Shown: positions 9,749 through 18,578 of the stretch, one piece after another | Layout of the letters: each line of letters opens with the position of its first letter | How positions within the stretch are numbered: position 1 is the stretch's first letter | Origin: Streptococcus sp. DD12 | GTDB lineage: Bacteria > Bacillota > Bacilli > Lactobacillales > Streptococcaceae | Assembly: GCF_001578885.1 (NCBI RefSeq) | Contig: NZ_KQ969495.1 | Location: 1,161,123 to 1,225,122, forward strand | Length of the DNA: 64,000 nucleotides | Reading direction: 5' to 3' | Notes under the pieces: generated by a model | What the model was told of the DNA's origin: nothing | Databases searched by the model: none | Seen by the model: only the letters and a program-made list of their open reading frames with translations | Made by a program: the position numbers and the translations under genes

Positions 9749-11932
9749 TTATAAATCAACGTGAGCGACCACAGTCTTGGCCTTTTGCTCGCCCGTCTTG
9801 TCCAGATGGACAGCTTGAATTTCAGCTGTATTGGTGAATGCCACAATGGTCGTGGTTTCTCGGTCAGCTGACACAATCGCTTCTAAATCAGCTACCAAGA
9901 GGAGGTCCCCGCGTTGGACACGGTCCCCGTCAGCTACCTTGGCTGAAAATGGCACGCCATTGAGCGCTACAGTATCTAAGCCAACATGGACCAAAACCTC
10001 TAGGCCATTATCCGATAAAATTCCTAGGGCATGCTTGGTCGGAAAGACGCTGGTAACCACACCGCTGACAGGTGCATAGATGTTCCCATTGGCTGGTTGG
10101 ACAGCAAAGCCATCGCCCATCATTTTTTGAGAAAAGACAGGGTCGTCCACCTCCGTAATTGGAAGGACCTGACCATCTGCAACAGTCGCCACCTCATCGG
10201 TCACACCCTTAACCTTTTCAGGAACTTCGTTGGCTACTGGCGCTTGTGCCAAATCGACAACTGGAATGTCTGCACCTGAGTCCAAGAGGTCTTGGATGTC
10301 AGACTTGAGGACATCTGCCTTAGGGCCATAGACTGCCTGCACGCCAGAACCTTTGAGGATGAGCCCCATAGCCCCTGCTTTTTTCCATTGGTCTTCTTGT
10401 CCCACACGGTCAATGTCTTTAACCGTCACACGCAGGCGGGTCATACAAGCATCGACATCTTCGATATTAGCCTTACCACCTAAAAGGTTAATGATTTGCA
10501 CAACTTGAGAATTCGCATCGGTTACCCCTTTTGGCTCACCGGTTTCTTCTGAGTTGTCAGCATCATCGTAGTTGCCCATACGTCCAGGTGTTGCCAATTT
10601 AAAGGTCTTAATCATGAAGTTTGCAATGAAGTAGGTCAATACCCCAAAGAGCAGAGAAACCCAAACAAAGTTAATCAGGTCCATGGTCAAGCCTGCTCGG
10701 ATAGCTACAGGCGTTCTGGTCAAGAGTTCAATATTACCAAATGAGTGCACACGCAGAGACACCAAGTCGGCAAAACCAAAGGAAATCCCTTGGATAACAG
10801 CATAGACCAAATAAAGTGGCAAAGCAGAGAACATGAACATGTACTCGATAGGCTCTGTTACCCCTGTCAGGAAGGTTGCCGCCGCCGCTGAGATGAACAT
10901 GGCTTTGTATTTTTGTTTCTTATCAGGGTCAACATTGCGGTACATGGCTAAGGTTAAGCCCATCAAGGTACCCGTTGAACCAATCATTTGACCAACTTTA
11001 AAGCGAGCCGGTGTCACGCTAGCCAGCAAGTTATTGTAGCCTTGCGTGTTACCAGCGCTCTTGAAGTTAACCAGGTCAGTAACCCAAGACAACCACAGTG
11101 GGTCTTGACCAAAGACCTGAGCTCCCTTAGTTGCCCCTGTCAAGATTGTATAGGTGCCTCCCAAGGAGGTATAGTTCATCGGAATGGTCAACATGTGGTG
11201 CAAACCAAATGGCAAGAGCAAGCGTTCCAGCGTTCCATAGACAAATGGCGCCAAGAATGGAGCAGTGTCTTGAGAAGAGGCAATCCACATGCCAAACCCA
11301 TTAATCCCAGATTGGACGATAGGCCAGAACATGGCCATAAAAAGACCAACCAAGGTGGCACGGAAAATCACCACGAAAGGCACAAAGCGTTTGCCATTAA
11401 AGAAAGAGAGCACATCGGGCAGTTTGCGGAAATTGTAGTATTTGTTATAGGCAGTAGCCCCCACAAAACCTGCTATAATCCCAACGAAAACCCCCATATT
11501 AAGTGCTGGTTGGTTGAGCACATTGACAAAATAGTCTGAAACATGCATTTGCCCACCGAAGATATTGTGCACATAGGCCTTGTCATCAGACAGCATGTCC
11601 AGCGTTACACTGTAGAAGTTCCCTGTGATGAGGTTGATGAGGATAAAGGCAATCCCAGCCGCAAAAGCACCGCCAGCCTTTTCCTTGGCCCAACTCCCAC
11701 CGATAGCCAGCGCAAATAAAATGTGCAGGTTGTTAATGACCCCCCAACCAATCTGGGCAATCATATTCCCAACCGTTGTTAAAATGGTGTTGGTCGGGTC
11801 AATCATCGGCAAGGAATTCCCAATAGAAACCATCAAACCAGCCGCAGGCATGACGGCAATCACGACCATCAGACACTTCCCGAATTTTTGCCAAAATTCA
11901 AAACTGGTCAGATTTTTGTACATCTGCTTCAT
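9749..11932 (-). CDS. ptsG: PTS glucose-type transporter IICBA
   Basis: A 727-aa membrane phosphotransferase permease that imports and phosphorylates glucose or a related hexose. Order of domains: IIC (about residues 1-430, ten or so membrane segments, with HHMLTIPMNYT and the loop TEPIEYMFMF, close to the substrate motif GITEPLE), IIB (about 475-545, phosphorylated Cys in EDVDACMTRLRV), IIA (about 585-727, phospho-His in VLVHVGLDTVALNG). This fused IICBA form is the main glucose permease of streptococci. It has its own promoter with a cre site in the leader, so CcpA control is likely. Confidence 0.93.
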   Translation of the reverse strand: MKQMYKNLTSFEFWQKFGKCLMVVIAVMPAAGLMVSIGNSLPMIDPTNTILTTVGNMIAQIGWGVINNLHILFALAIGGSWAKEKAGGAFAAGIAFILINLITGNFYSVTLDMLSDDKAYVHNIFGGQMHVSDYFVNVLNQPALNMGVFVGIIAGFVGATAYNKYYNFRKLPDVLSFFNGKRFVPFVVIFRATLVGLFMAMFWPIVQSGINGFGMWIASSQDTAPFLAPFVYGTLERLLLPFGLHHMLTIPMNYTSLGGTYTILTGATKGAQVFGQDPLWLSWVTDLVNFKSAGNTQGYNNLLASVTPARFKVGQMIGSTGTLMGLTLAMYRNVDPDKKQKYKAMFISAAAATFLTGVTEPIEYMFMFSALPLYLVYAVIQGISFGFADLVSLRVHSFGNIELLTRTPVAIRAGLTMDLINFVWVSLLFGVLTYFIANFMIKTFKLATPGRMGNYDDADNSEETGEPKGVTDANSQVVQIINLLGGKANIEDVDACMTRLRVTVKDIDRVGQEDQWKKAGAMGLILKGSGVQAVYGPKADVLKSDIQDLLDSGADIPVVDLAQAPVANEVPEKVKGVTDEVATVADGQVLPITEVDDPVFSQKMMGDGFAVQPANGNIYAPVSGVVTSVFPTKHALGILSDNGLEVLVHVGLDTVALNGVPFSAKVADGDRVQRGDLLLVADLEAIVSADRETTTIVAFTNTAEIQAVHLDKTGEQKAKTVVAHVDL

Positions 11933-11960
11933 AAGAGCATCTCCTTTGAATTAGAATTTA

Positions 11961-11974
11961 TGCAAACGCTTGCG
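11961..11974 (-). promoter_or_regulatory. cre-like site (CcpA) in the ptsG leader
   Basis: TGCAAACGCTTGCG read on the plus strand; it keeps the core AA-x-CG-x-T-T and the near-palindrome of cre sites, with a final G instead of A. It lies about 10-20 nt downstream of the predicted transcription start, a position typical for roadblock repression. Confidence 0.6.
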
Positions 11975-11986
11975 TTAACTGTCTCT

Positions 11987-12015
11987 ATTATAACGCAGGA
12001 TGACAGACTTGTAAA
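11987..12015 (-). promoter_or_regulatory. ptsG promoter
   Basis: Minus strand TTTACA (12015-12010), 17-nt spacer, TATAAT (11992-11987). Confidence 0.75.
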
Positions 12016-12097
12016 CCCTTTCTTGGAAAAATTTCCAAAAGACGTGTGTCGACTAAAAGTTCTTTGGTAAAACGTGACAAAATTTACCAGAACAAGC

Positions 12098-12124
12098 AAA
12101 AAAAGCCCGTCAAATCAGGCTTTT
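12098..12124 (-). terminator. Terminator after the 6S RNA / tRNA-Lys unit
   Basis: Stem AAGCCTGATTTGACGGGCTT followed by TTTTT on the minus strand, 16 nt past the tRNA. Confidence 0.8.
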
Positions 12125-12139
12125 TCTTCTCTATTTCTA

Positions 12140-12212
12140 TGCCCCCTGCAGGGCTCGAACCTGCGACCCATAGATTAAGAGTCTACTGCTCTACCAACTG
12201 AGCTAAGGAGGC
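12140..12212 (-). tRNA. tRNA-Lys (anticodon CTT)
   Basis: A 73-nt cloverleaf on the minus strand. The acceptor arms GCCTCCT and AGGGGGC pair over 7 bp with a discriminator A. The D arm has AGCTCAGTTGGTAGAGC and the T arm has GGTTCGAGCC. The anticodon loop is CTCTTAA, giving anticodon CTT, which reads AAG (Lys). The 3' CCA is not encoded. It follows the 6S RNA gene directly and is probably cut from the same transcript. Confidence 0.96.
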
Positions 12213-12402
12213 TAAGGCTGTATTGGTACCGGTGATCTACGTTTTGTATTGAACCCGCAAAATTAAGCAGGTGGGCGACTCGCTCTAACTGAAGTTGCTC
12301 CGCGTGAAACGGCCTGCATACTGTTAGATGACTTTTGTCTCCCGAAATACAAAGATTTAGTCGGTCAACACATTGGTGTAGATTCGTATACCACAGCAAC
12401 TA
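12213..12402 (-). ncRNA. ssrS: Probable 6S RNA
   Basis: A roughly 190-nt region with no ORF that folds as one long interrupted hairpin. The ends pair (GCTGT with ACAGC, GGTA with TACC, ATCTAC with GTAGAT), then TTTGTATT pairs with AATACAAA, followed by a large unpaired bubble and an apical stem GCAGG/CCTGC. This is the layout of 6S RNA, which mimics an open promoter and binds sigma-A RNA polymerase. The location between rarA and tRNA-Lys also fits what I recall of streptococcal 6S genes. The exact ends are estimates; the 3' end probably comes from tRNA 5' processing. Confidence 0.72.
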
Positions 12403-12407
12403 TTGTT

Positions 12408-12435
12408 ATTATATCCTATTTTTTGAAAATTTCAA
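12408..12435 (-). promoter_or_regulatory. Promoter of the 6S RNA / tRNA-Lys transcript
   Basis: Minus strand TTGAAA (12435-12430), 16-nt spacer, TATAAT (12413-12408). The start would be near 12401. Confidence 0.7.
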
Positions 12436-12444
12436 GAGGTAAGT

Positions 12445-13725
12445 TCACTTTTTTTGTTGGCGTTTCCATTCTTGAATTTGCTGGTATCTTCCTAGCAAGG
12501 CATTCTCGTAGCGACCCGTTGCCTCAGGCTGATAATAACGCGCCTTTTTGAGCTTTTCTGGCAAGTAATCCTGAGCCACCCAGTGGTTGGGATAATGATG
12601 AGGGTACAGATAGTCCTTGGCGTTTCCCAGTTCTTTACTGCCACTATAATGCCCATCCCGCAAATGCCGAGGAATGGGGAGAGCACCTGATGAGCGCAAG
12701 TCTGCCAAGGCCTGGTCCATGGCAAGGTAGGCTGTGTTGGACTTGGGTGAGAGAGCCAGGTCGACCACGATGTTAGCGATAGGAATCCGTGCTTCTGGAA
12801 ACCCGATACGCTGAGCCGCCTCTAGTGCTGTCACCACCCGCACCTGCAAGTCGGGATTGGCAAGGCCAATGTCCTCATAGGCGATGACGGTTAGCCGTCT
12901 TGCTAGACTGGGTAAATCCCCAGCTTCGATGAGCCTTGCCGCATAGTGGAGACTGGCATCAACATCTGAACCACGAATGGATTTTTGCAGGGCCGATAAG
13001 ACGTCATAATGGGCGTCACCATCTCTATCCATACTGACATAGGACCGTTGCAAGCTATTTTCAGCATCGTCAAGCCGAACATGGCGTTCCTTTTTGTCAT
13101 CTGGTTTGGTCGAAAGAACTGCCAGTTCCAAAGAATTCAAGGCAGCTCGCAGGTCGCCGTTGGTACTGTTGGCAATGAAATCCAAGACCGCCTCATCATA
13201 GGTGACGGCCTCTGTAAAACCACGTTCAGGGTCGCTTAGGGCAATCTCCAGCGCCCTTTTGACATCTGCCACTGACAAGGGTTCCAGTTCAAAAATCTGC
13301 ACCCGTGAGCGGATGGCCGGAGTGACTGAAAAGAAAGGATTTTCCGTCGTAGCTCCAATCATGGTCAGGGTGCCGGACTCCAGCAAGGGCAAAAGGAAAT
13401 CCTGTTTGCCTTTGTCCAACCGATGAATCTCATCTAGCAACAAGACCAGACCACCTGAAAACTTGGCTTCCTCAGCGATTTCCTGCAGGCGTTTCTTACT
13501 GTCCGTCGTCGCATTGAAGGTCCGAAAAGCAAACTTAGTCGTACCAGCAATAGCCGAGGCGATAGAGGTTTTCCCGATACCGGGTGGCCCATACAATATC
13601 ATGGACGTCAGGCGATTGGCCTCCACCATACGACGAATAATTTTTCCTGGTCCGACCAGATGCGTTTGGCCGATTACCTGGTCGATGGTTTTAGGGCGCA
13701 TGCGCAGGGCGAGATTATCTGTCAC
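12445..13725 (-). CDS. rarA: Replication-associated recombination protein A (RarA/MgsA)
   Basis: A 426-aa AAA+ ATPase that acts at stalled replication forks. Walker A is GPPGIGKTS (about residue 46), Walker B is LLLDEIHRLDK, sensor 1 is MIGATTENPFF and the arginine finger region is AIRSRVQIFEL. The C-terminal tetramerisation part with SDPERGF and a Tyr-rich end (PHHYPNHWVAQDYLP) is present. The start is a GTG at 13725 with GGAGG 4 nt upstream. The gene is full length. It lies upstream of the 6S RNA gene, which has its own promoter. Confidence 0.96.
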   Translation of the reverse strand: MTDNLALRMRPKTIDQVIGQTHLVGPGKIIRRMVEANRLTSMILYGPPGIGKTSIASAIAGTTKFAFRTFNATTDSKKRLQEIAEEAKFSGGLVLLLDEIHRLDKGKQDFLLPLLESGTLTMIGATTENPFFSVTPAIRSRVQIFELEPLSVADVKRALEIALSDPERGFTEAVTYDEAVLDFIANSTNGDLRAALNSLELAVLSTKPDDKKERHVRLDDAENSLQRSYVSMDRDGDAHYDVLSALQKSIRGSDVDASLHYAARLIEAGDLPSLARRLTVIAYEDIGLANPDLQVRVVTALEAAQRIGFPEARIPIANIVVDLALSPKSNTAYLAMDQALADLRSSGALPIPRHLRDGHYSGSKELGNAKDYLYPHHYPNHWVAQDYLPEKLKKARYYQPEATGRYENALLGRYQQIQEWKRQQKK

Positions 13726-13834
13726 TATGCCCTCCTTTCAAGGGGAAATTACGGATTTGGCCAGCAAACAGCTTGCCACTTATCTTTTTATTATATCACC
13801 TTTGGCCCTGGCCCCCAAGGATTGACTATGGGTG

Positions 13835-13849
13835 TGGTATAATAAGGGC
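13835..13849 (+). promoter_or_regulatory. Extended -10 promoter placing the start at the DUF3013 ATG
   Basis: TGGTATAAT (TG at 13835, -10 at 13838-13843) followed by AAGGGC and the ATG at 13850. A transcript beginning 7 nt after the -10 would start at the start codon, giving a leaderless mRNA. Confidence 0.6.
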
Positions 13850-14320
13850 ATGGCAAAATTAGATTTTTTTACAGTATTAGAAGAGGAAATGGACAAGCAT
13901 TTCCAGTACGACTATGCGTTTGAATGGGACAAGAAAAACCATGCGCTAGAGCTGAGTTTTATCCTAGATGTGCAAAACCAAGCAGGCATCAGTTTGATCG
14001 ATGAAGATGGCCAAGAAAACAGTCAGGATATTGCTTTTGAGGACGCCATTCTCTTTTACGAGACAGGCAAGAGTCGCTTTGTCAGCGAAGATTTTCTAGC
14101 CACCATTCCTTTTGATGGCAAAAAGGGACTCAGCCGTGAATTTTTGGCCTACTTGGCCAATTTTCTCAACGACACAGCCACCCAAGGTCTAGACGACCTG
14201 ATGGACTTTTTGGCTGACCCTGAAGCTGAGAGTTTTGAACTAACTTGGAATGCGGCTGTCTTTGAAGAAGGCAAGGCAGAGCTGGTTGAGACGGATAGTT
14301 ACCCTTATCCGAGATATTAG
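13850..14320 (+). CDS. DUF3013 family protein
   Basis: A 156-aa acidic soluble protein of a family restricted mainly to streptococci and relatives, without a known function. Typical traits are the start [18 protein letters not shown] and a long run of Asp and Glu. I place the start at ATG 13850; the longer reading from 13832 would put the -10 box inside the gene. The only GGG near the ATG is one base away, too close for a normal ribosome-binding site. It is followed by prmA and rsmE with tight spacing, so all three are likely one operon. Confidence 0.85.
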   Translation: MAKLDFFTVLEEEMDKHFQYDYAFEWDKKNHALELSFILDVQNQAGISLIDEDGQENSQDIAFEDAILFYETGKSRFVSEDFLATIPFDGKKGLSREFLAYLANFLNDTATQGLDDLMDFLADPEAESFELTWNAAVFEEGKAELVETDSYPYPRY

Positions 14321-14331
14321 GAGGCAAGCTT

Positions 14332-15285
14332 ATGGACACATGGCAAGAATTTTGTATTTCGATTGACCGAGAGGCGCAGGAGGCCCTCTCCAACTGCTTG
14401 ATTGAGCTGGGCTCTCAGGGGGTGGCTATTTCAGACAGTCAGGACATTTTAGGGCACAAGGACTCCTTCGGTGAAATTCTTCCCGAGGTCACACCCAGCG
14501 ACCAAGTCACGGTAACCGCCTATTTCCCAGATACAGCCGATTTACCAGCTATTGAGACTGCCGTCCGAGCTGCCATCCTGGATTTTGAGAAAGCCGGTCT
14601 CAAGACGGGAACGGTCAGCTTACAACAGGAAAACCTAGCGGAAGAAGACTGGGCAGAAAATTGGAAGCAATACTTTCAGCCAGCTCGCATCACCCATGAC
14701 CTGACTATCGTGCCCTCTTGGACGGACTACAGCCCAGCCCCTGGGGAAAAGATTATCACGCTGGACCCAGGCATGGCCTTTGGGACAGGGACCCACCCGA
14801 CGACCAAGATGAGCCTCTACGCTCTGGAACAAGTCCTGCGGGGCGGAGAAACCCTTCTAGATGTGGGAACGGGTTCTGGGGTCCTCTCTATCGCCAGTTC
14901 CCTCTTGGGGGCCAAGGACATCTACGCCTATGATTTGGACGAAGTCGCTGTCCGTGTCGCTCAGGAAAATATCGCCATGAACCCTAACATGGGTAACATC
15001 CAGGTGGCGACAGGCGACCTGCTCCGTGGGGTCACCCAAAAAGCCGATGTCATCGTGGCCAATATTTTAGCTGACATTCTCATCCACCTCACAGATGATG
15101 CTTACCGCCTGCTCAAGGATGAAGGTGTTCTGATTATGTCAGGGATTATCTCTGAAAAATGGCCAATGGTCAAAGACAGCGCTGAAAAGGCCGGTCTTTT
15201 CCTTGAAACCCATATGATTCAAGGCGAGTGGAACGCCTGCATTTTTCGTAAAACCGATGACGTGTCAGGTGTGATTGGAGGCTAA
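14332..15285 (+). CDS. prmA: Ribosomal protein L11 methyltransferase
   Basis: A 317-aa SAM-dependent methyltransferase that trimethylates ribosomal protein L11 (its target rplK is at 52.4 kb in this window). The N-terminal substrate-recognition domain is followed by a Rossmann methyltransferase domain with [17 protein letters not shown] (about residues 145-160), the SAM loop [12 protein letters not shown] and the catalytic-region [12 protein letters not shown]. Length is normal. ATG 14332 has AGGAGG 7 nt upstream. The stop is 1 nt before the rsmE start. Confidence 0.97.
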   Translation: MDTWQEFCISIDREAQEALSNCLIELGSQGVAISDSQDILGHKDSFGEILPEVTPSDQVTVTAYFPDTADLPAIETAVRAAILDFEKAGLKTGTVSLQQENLAEEDWAENWKQYFQPARITHDLTIVPSWTDYSPAPGEKIITLDPGMAFGTGTHPTTKMSLYALEQVLRGGETLLDVGTGSGVLSIASSLLGAKDIYAYDLDEVAVRVAQENIAMNPNMGNIQVATGDLLRGVTQKADVIVANILADILIHLTDDAYRLLKDEGVLIMSGIISEKWPMVKDSAEKAGLFLETHMIQGEWNACIFRKTDDVSGVIGG

Positions 15286-15286
15286 G

Positions 15287-16036
15287 ATGCAACAATACTT
15301 TATCCCCCAAGACCAGCTCACGACAACAGTCACTATCACGGACAAGGACAGTTTTAAGCATATGTTTACTGTGATGCGCTTAAAAGCTGATGATGAGGTC
15401 ACCCTGGTGGCTCAGGATGGTCAAAAGGGGCGCTACTGCGTCACCAATCCCGAAGAGGGCCAGCTAGACCTTCTGGAACCCCTAGACCAAAACAATGAAC
15501 TGCCTGTGGCGGTCACCATTGCCTGTGGCTTTTCCAAAGGGGACAAGTTGGACCTGATTAGCCAAAAGGCAACAGAGCTGGGCGCTAGCGCTATCTGGGG
15601 CTTTCCGGGTGACTGGTCTGTGGTCAAATGGGACAGCAAAAAACTGGCTAAACGCCAAGACAAATTTTCCAAAATCGCTCTGGGCGCAGCGCAACAATCC
15701 AAACGCAACCAGGTCCCTCAGGTCCGACTCTTTGATCAAAAAAAGGATTTTCTAAGCAGTTTATCAGATTTTGATCAGGTCCTGGTCGCCTACGAAGAGT
15801 CCGCCAAGGAAGGGGAAAGCAGTCAACTGGCCCAAACCTTGGAGCAAGTTCAAGCAGGACAGCAGATCTTGCTTATCTTTGGTCCCGAGGGCGGCTTGTC
15901 GCCAAAGGAAATCCAAGCTTTCCAAGACCAGGGAGCTAAGCTTATCGGCCTTGGTCCTCGCATCTTACGGGCAGAGACTGCACCGCTTTATGCCCTCAGC
16001 GCCATCTCCTACGCCTTAGAATTACACGAAAACTAA
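15287..16036 (+). CDS. rsmE: 16S rRNA (uracil(1498)-N3)-methyltransferase
   Basis: A 249-aa SPOUT-class methyltransferase that modifies U1498 in the decoding region of 16S rRNA. The N-terminal PUA-like domain is followed by the trefoil-knot domain with LIFGPEGGLSPKEI and GLGPRILRAETAPLYAL, the SAM-binding knot motifs. ATG 15287 sits right after GGAGGCTAAG. It is tightly coupled to prmA, which fits a shared role in ribosome modification. Confidence 0.96.
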   Translation: MQQYFIPQDQLTTTVTITDKDSFKHMFTVMRLKADDEVTLVAQDGQKGRYCVTNPEEGQLDLLEPLDQNNELPVAVTIACGFSKGDKLDLISQKATELGASAIWGFPGDWSVVKWDSKKLAKRQDKFSKIALGAAQQSKRNQVPQVRLFDQKKDFLSSLSDFDQVLVAYEESAKEGESSQLAQTLEQVQAGQQILLIFGPEGGLSPKEIQAFQDQGAKLIGLGPRILRAETAPLYALSAISYALELHEN

Positions 16037-16070
16037 AATGCGCTTGGTCCTTCGACCAAACGCATTTTTC
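16036..16070 (+). terminator. Intrinsic terminator of prmA-rsmE operon
   Basis: Stem AAATGCGcTTGGTC / GACCAAaCGCATTT with a short CTTC loop, then TTTTCT. It is nearly symmetric, so may also serve the convergent TetR gene. Confidence 0.85.
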
Positions 16071-16128
16071 TATTCACAAATCCTTCTCACTAAGGCGTCA
16101 GACAAGACCAGCTCCTTCAAGGAAAAAA

Positions 16129-16701
16129 TCACGAGTCTTTTTCATCCTCACTGACAAAATCCACCAAGGCATGGCCGACAATTTTTTTAAATTGCTCGCC
16201 AAAGAGTTCTGGTGGTACAGGCACGGGTTGTGTAATCCAGGATTCTATGATGGCCAGCATGGTCGTCACCACGATATCCAGTGCGAGCTGCTGGTCTAAA
16301 TCGGCCATGTTACCGTTGATGTGCAAGTGCTGAGAGAGCCAATGACGGTAATGCCGTTTCAAAAAAGGGCGCCAGGTCGGGTCAGCAGCCGTTGAATACA
16401 AGTAACGCAACCACAATTTGTCCTGATAGAGCAAGGGGATAATCTCGCTGGCAAAAAAAGCGATAGCCTCTTTGCCATTACCTTCAAAATGCGCCAGACG
16501 ACTACTAATCTTATGGTCAATCTCCTGATGGATGTCTAGGATGATTTCCTCAGAACTATTGTAGTGGTTGCGATAGATGGTCTGTCTTGCGATACCTGCT
16601 TCCTTAGCAATTTCAGAAAAAGAAAAATTAGAGCGTAGGGGTTCTTTTTCCGCTAAACGAAAGAAGGCGGTGATAATACGTTGTCGTGTCGTTTTAGCCA
16701 T
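16129..16701 (-). CDS. TetR/AcrR family transcriptional regulator
   Basis: A 190-aa one-component repressor. The helix-turn-helix is in residues 20-45 (FSEIAKEAGIARQTIYRNHYNS). The ligand-binding C-terminal half is helical with aromatic residues (WLRYLYSTAADPTW). ATG 16701 has AAGGAGG just upstream; a longer start at 16719 has no good site. It is divergent from a small membrane protein gene, and both promoters lie in the 210-nt gap with their -35 boxes close together, so the regulator may control itself and the small gene. The inducer is unknown. Confidence 0.88.
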   Translation of the reverse strand: MAKTTRQRIITAFFRLAEKEPLRSNFSFSEIAKEAGIARQTIYRNHYNSSEEIILDIHQEIDHKISSRLAHFEGNGKEAIAFFASEIIPLLYQDKLWLRYLYSTAADPTWRPFLKRHYRHWLSQHLHINGNMADLDQQLALDIVVTTMLAIIESWITQPVPVPPELFGEQFKKIVGHALVDFVSEDEKDS

Positions 16702-16856
16702 GTTGCCTCCTTTTGACATCTCTTAAGATACAAGCAGCTGATGGCACTACAAATAGCGCATCTTTTTTTGACAGCTTGTTGCAAAATCGCCACCAGCATA
16801 CCTCAAGATAGACCTATTTTAACATATTATGCACCAAATTGTCACTAAGACAGGGA

Positions 16857-16885
16857 TTGACAGCGGTTTTACTTAGACATAAACT
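16857..16885 (+). promoter_or_regulatory. Promoter of the 61-aa membrane protein gene
   Basis: TTGACA (16857-16862), 17-nt spacer, TAAACT (16880-16885). A leftward promoter for the TetR gene (minus strand TGACAA-like -35 and TAAAAT -10 near 16815-16845) begins close by. Confidence 0.6.
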
Positions 16886-16913
16886 ATAGCTAGTTGCACT
16901 TAAGGAGCTTTTG

Positions 16914-17099
16914 ATGTTGAAATATTACACTCTCACCTTACTCATCTTCTTACTCTGTCTTTTGGCCTTATCCCTCTGGAGCCATCTCTCTAAGGTCTAT
17001 CTGATACTCTTGACGCTTGTTTTCGCCCTTATTTTTGTCCTATGGACCCACAAAAAGCAAAAGAGACGGCAGCCGACAAAAGCGAACAAGTCCTCATAA
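16914..17099 (+). CDS. Small membrane protein, unknown function
   Basis: A 61-aa protein with two hydrophobic helices (about residues 3-24 and 28-46) and a basic tail rich in Lys, Arg and Gln. ATG 16914 has AAGGAG 6 nt upstream and a consensus-like promoter. I do not recognise the family. The divergent TetR regulator is the obvious candidate controller, and dacA follows 42 nt later but has its own -10 box, so it may be independent. Confidence 0.65.
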   Translation: MLKYYTLTLLIFLLCLLALSLWSHLSKVYLILLTLVFALIFVLWTHKKQKRRQPTKANKSS

Positions 17100-17126
17100 A
17101 ATGCCCGCCAAGCCCAGCAGTCTTTA

Positions 17127-17141
17127 TGCTATAATAAGGGC
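17127..17141 (+). promoter_or_regulatory. Extended -10 promoter placing the start at the dacA ATG
   Basis: TGCTATAAT (-10 at 17130-17135), then AAGGGC and ATG 17142. The 15-base string TATAATAAGGGCATG is identical to that in front of the DUF3013 gene. A start 7 nt after the -10 gives a leaderless message. Confidence 0.6.
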
Positions 17142-18419
17142 ATGAACTATTTGTCTAAAACACTTTATGCCCTACTGGCCTCGCTGGCTTTCCTCTTGAC
17201 TGGTTTGACTGTTCAAGCAGATGACTTCAATGCTGCAGCCAGCCATGCCATCGCCGTCGAGGCTTCAACAGGAAAAATCCTCTATGAAAAGGACGCTACC
17301 AGTACAGCTGGCATTGCCTCCATTACTAAGATACTGACTGTCTACCTGGTCTACAAACAAATTGATGAAGGCAAGCTCAAATGGGATGACCAAGTGGCTA
17401 TTTCGGACTACGCCTACAATCTGACAGCCAACTCCGATGCCTCAAATGTTCCCATGGAAGCCCGTTCCTATAGCGTCAAGCAGTTAGTCGATGCCGCCAT
17501 GATTGCCTCTGCCAATAGTGCTGCGATTGCCCTCGCTGAAAAAATCGGTGGTAGTGAAACCAAGTTTGTCGATATGATGACAGCTCAACTCAAATCCTGG
17601 GGAATTACCGATGCGCGCCTGGTCAATGCTTCAGGGCTCAACAACAGCTATTTGGGTAGCAACATCTATCCGGGGTCTTCTGCCTCAGATGAAAATACCA
17701 TGTCCGCACTAGACGTGGCTATTATTGCCCGTCACCTTATTACTGACTACCCTGATGTCCTAAAAATCACTAGTCAGACCAGCATGGACTTTGATGGGTC
17801 AACGACTTTACAAACCTATAATGAAATGCTTTCCGGAATGTCCTACACCCGCGAAGGCGTTGACGGCCTCAAGACCGGTACCACAGAACTAGCTGGCGCT
17901 TCTTTTGTCGCAACGACAACTGAAAATGGTATGCGTATCATTACTGTTATCCTACATGCTGACGATGCCGATAACAATACCATGGCGCGTTTTAGTGCAA
18001 CCAACGATTTGATGAATTATGTCTACAGCACCTGGCAACTGCAAACCCTCCTCAAAAAAGGAGCTAGCTACAACAAGTCTCAAGCCAAAATCACTGATGG
18101 CAAACAAGCCAGTGTCGCAGCTGTCGCTCAAAATGACTTTAAGGTTGTCACACGCAAGAACGCCACAGATGCCCCTAAACTGACCCTAAAAACAAAAACT
18201 TTAGAAGCACCTGCTAAAAAAGGCAGCTCAGCAGGCAGCCTCACCTTTGAAGATAGCGACCTCGTGGGGACTGGCTACCTAGAAAACGCTCGTCCACAGG
18301 TCAAACTTGTCACCAAGACAAGCGTCAAACGCAGCATTTTCCTTAAGGTGTGGTGGAACCATTTTGTCAACTGGGTCAATACCAGCTTAACCGCTACATG
18401 GCTAGCTTTTTCTGAGTGA
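17142..18419 (+). CDS. dacA: D-alanyl-D-alanine carboxypeptidase (PBP3/DacA type)
   Basis: A 425-aa secreted, membrane-anchored penicillin-binding protein that trims the terminal D-Ala of peptidoglycan stem peptides. A signal peptide covers residues 1-26 (hydrophobic core, cut near VQA-DD). Active-site motifs: SITK (Ser nucleophile, about residue 60), SAN (about 122) and KTGT (about 245). The C-terminal part ends with a basic amphipathic segment containing WWNHFVNWVN, expected to dock on the membrane. The signal peptide fixes the ATG at 17142, although no normal ribosome-binding site precedes it. Confidence 0.95.
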   Translation: MNYLSKTLYALLASLAFLLTGLTVQADDFNAAASHAIAVEASTGKILYEKDATSTAGIASITKILTVYLVYKQIDEGKLKWDDQVAISDYAYNLTANSDASNVPMEARSYSVKQLVDAAMIASANSAAIALAEKIGGSETKFVDMMTAQLKSWGITDARLVNASGLNNSYLGSNIYPGSSASDENTMSALDVAIIARHLITDYPDVLKITSQTSMDFDGSTTLQTYNEMLSGMSYTREGVDGLKTGTTELAGASFVATTTENGMRIITVILHADDADNNTMARFSATNDLMNYVYSTWQLQTLLKKGASYNKSQAKITDGKQASVAAVAQNDFKVVTRKNATDAPKLTLKTKTLEAPAKKGSSAGSLTFEDSDLVGTGYLENARPQVKLVTKTSVKRSIFLKVWWNHFVNWVNTSLTATWLAFSE

Positions 18420-18442
18420 GCATCGCCTGATAAAACCATAAA

Positions 18443-18478
18443 GTGAAAAGACGTGATGAAACATCACGTCTTTTCGGT
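18443..18478 (+). terminator. Intrinsic terminator of dacA
   Basis: A perfect 14-bp stem (GAAAAGACGTGATG / CATCACGTCTTTTC) with a 3-nt loop, close to the dacA stop. Confidence 0.85.
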
Positions 18479-18578
18479 GTCTTATCAAATCGTTCGCTAG
18501 TCAGTTATCGGGCTAGCACGATGGTGCAATAGGCCTCTCCGTCAAAAAAGCCTCGTGAATCTTCCAAGAGTTTCAAGC

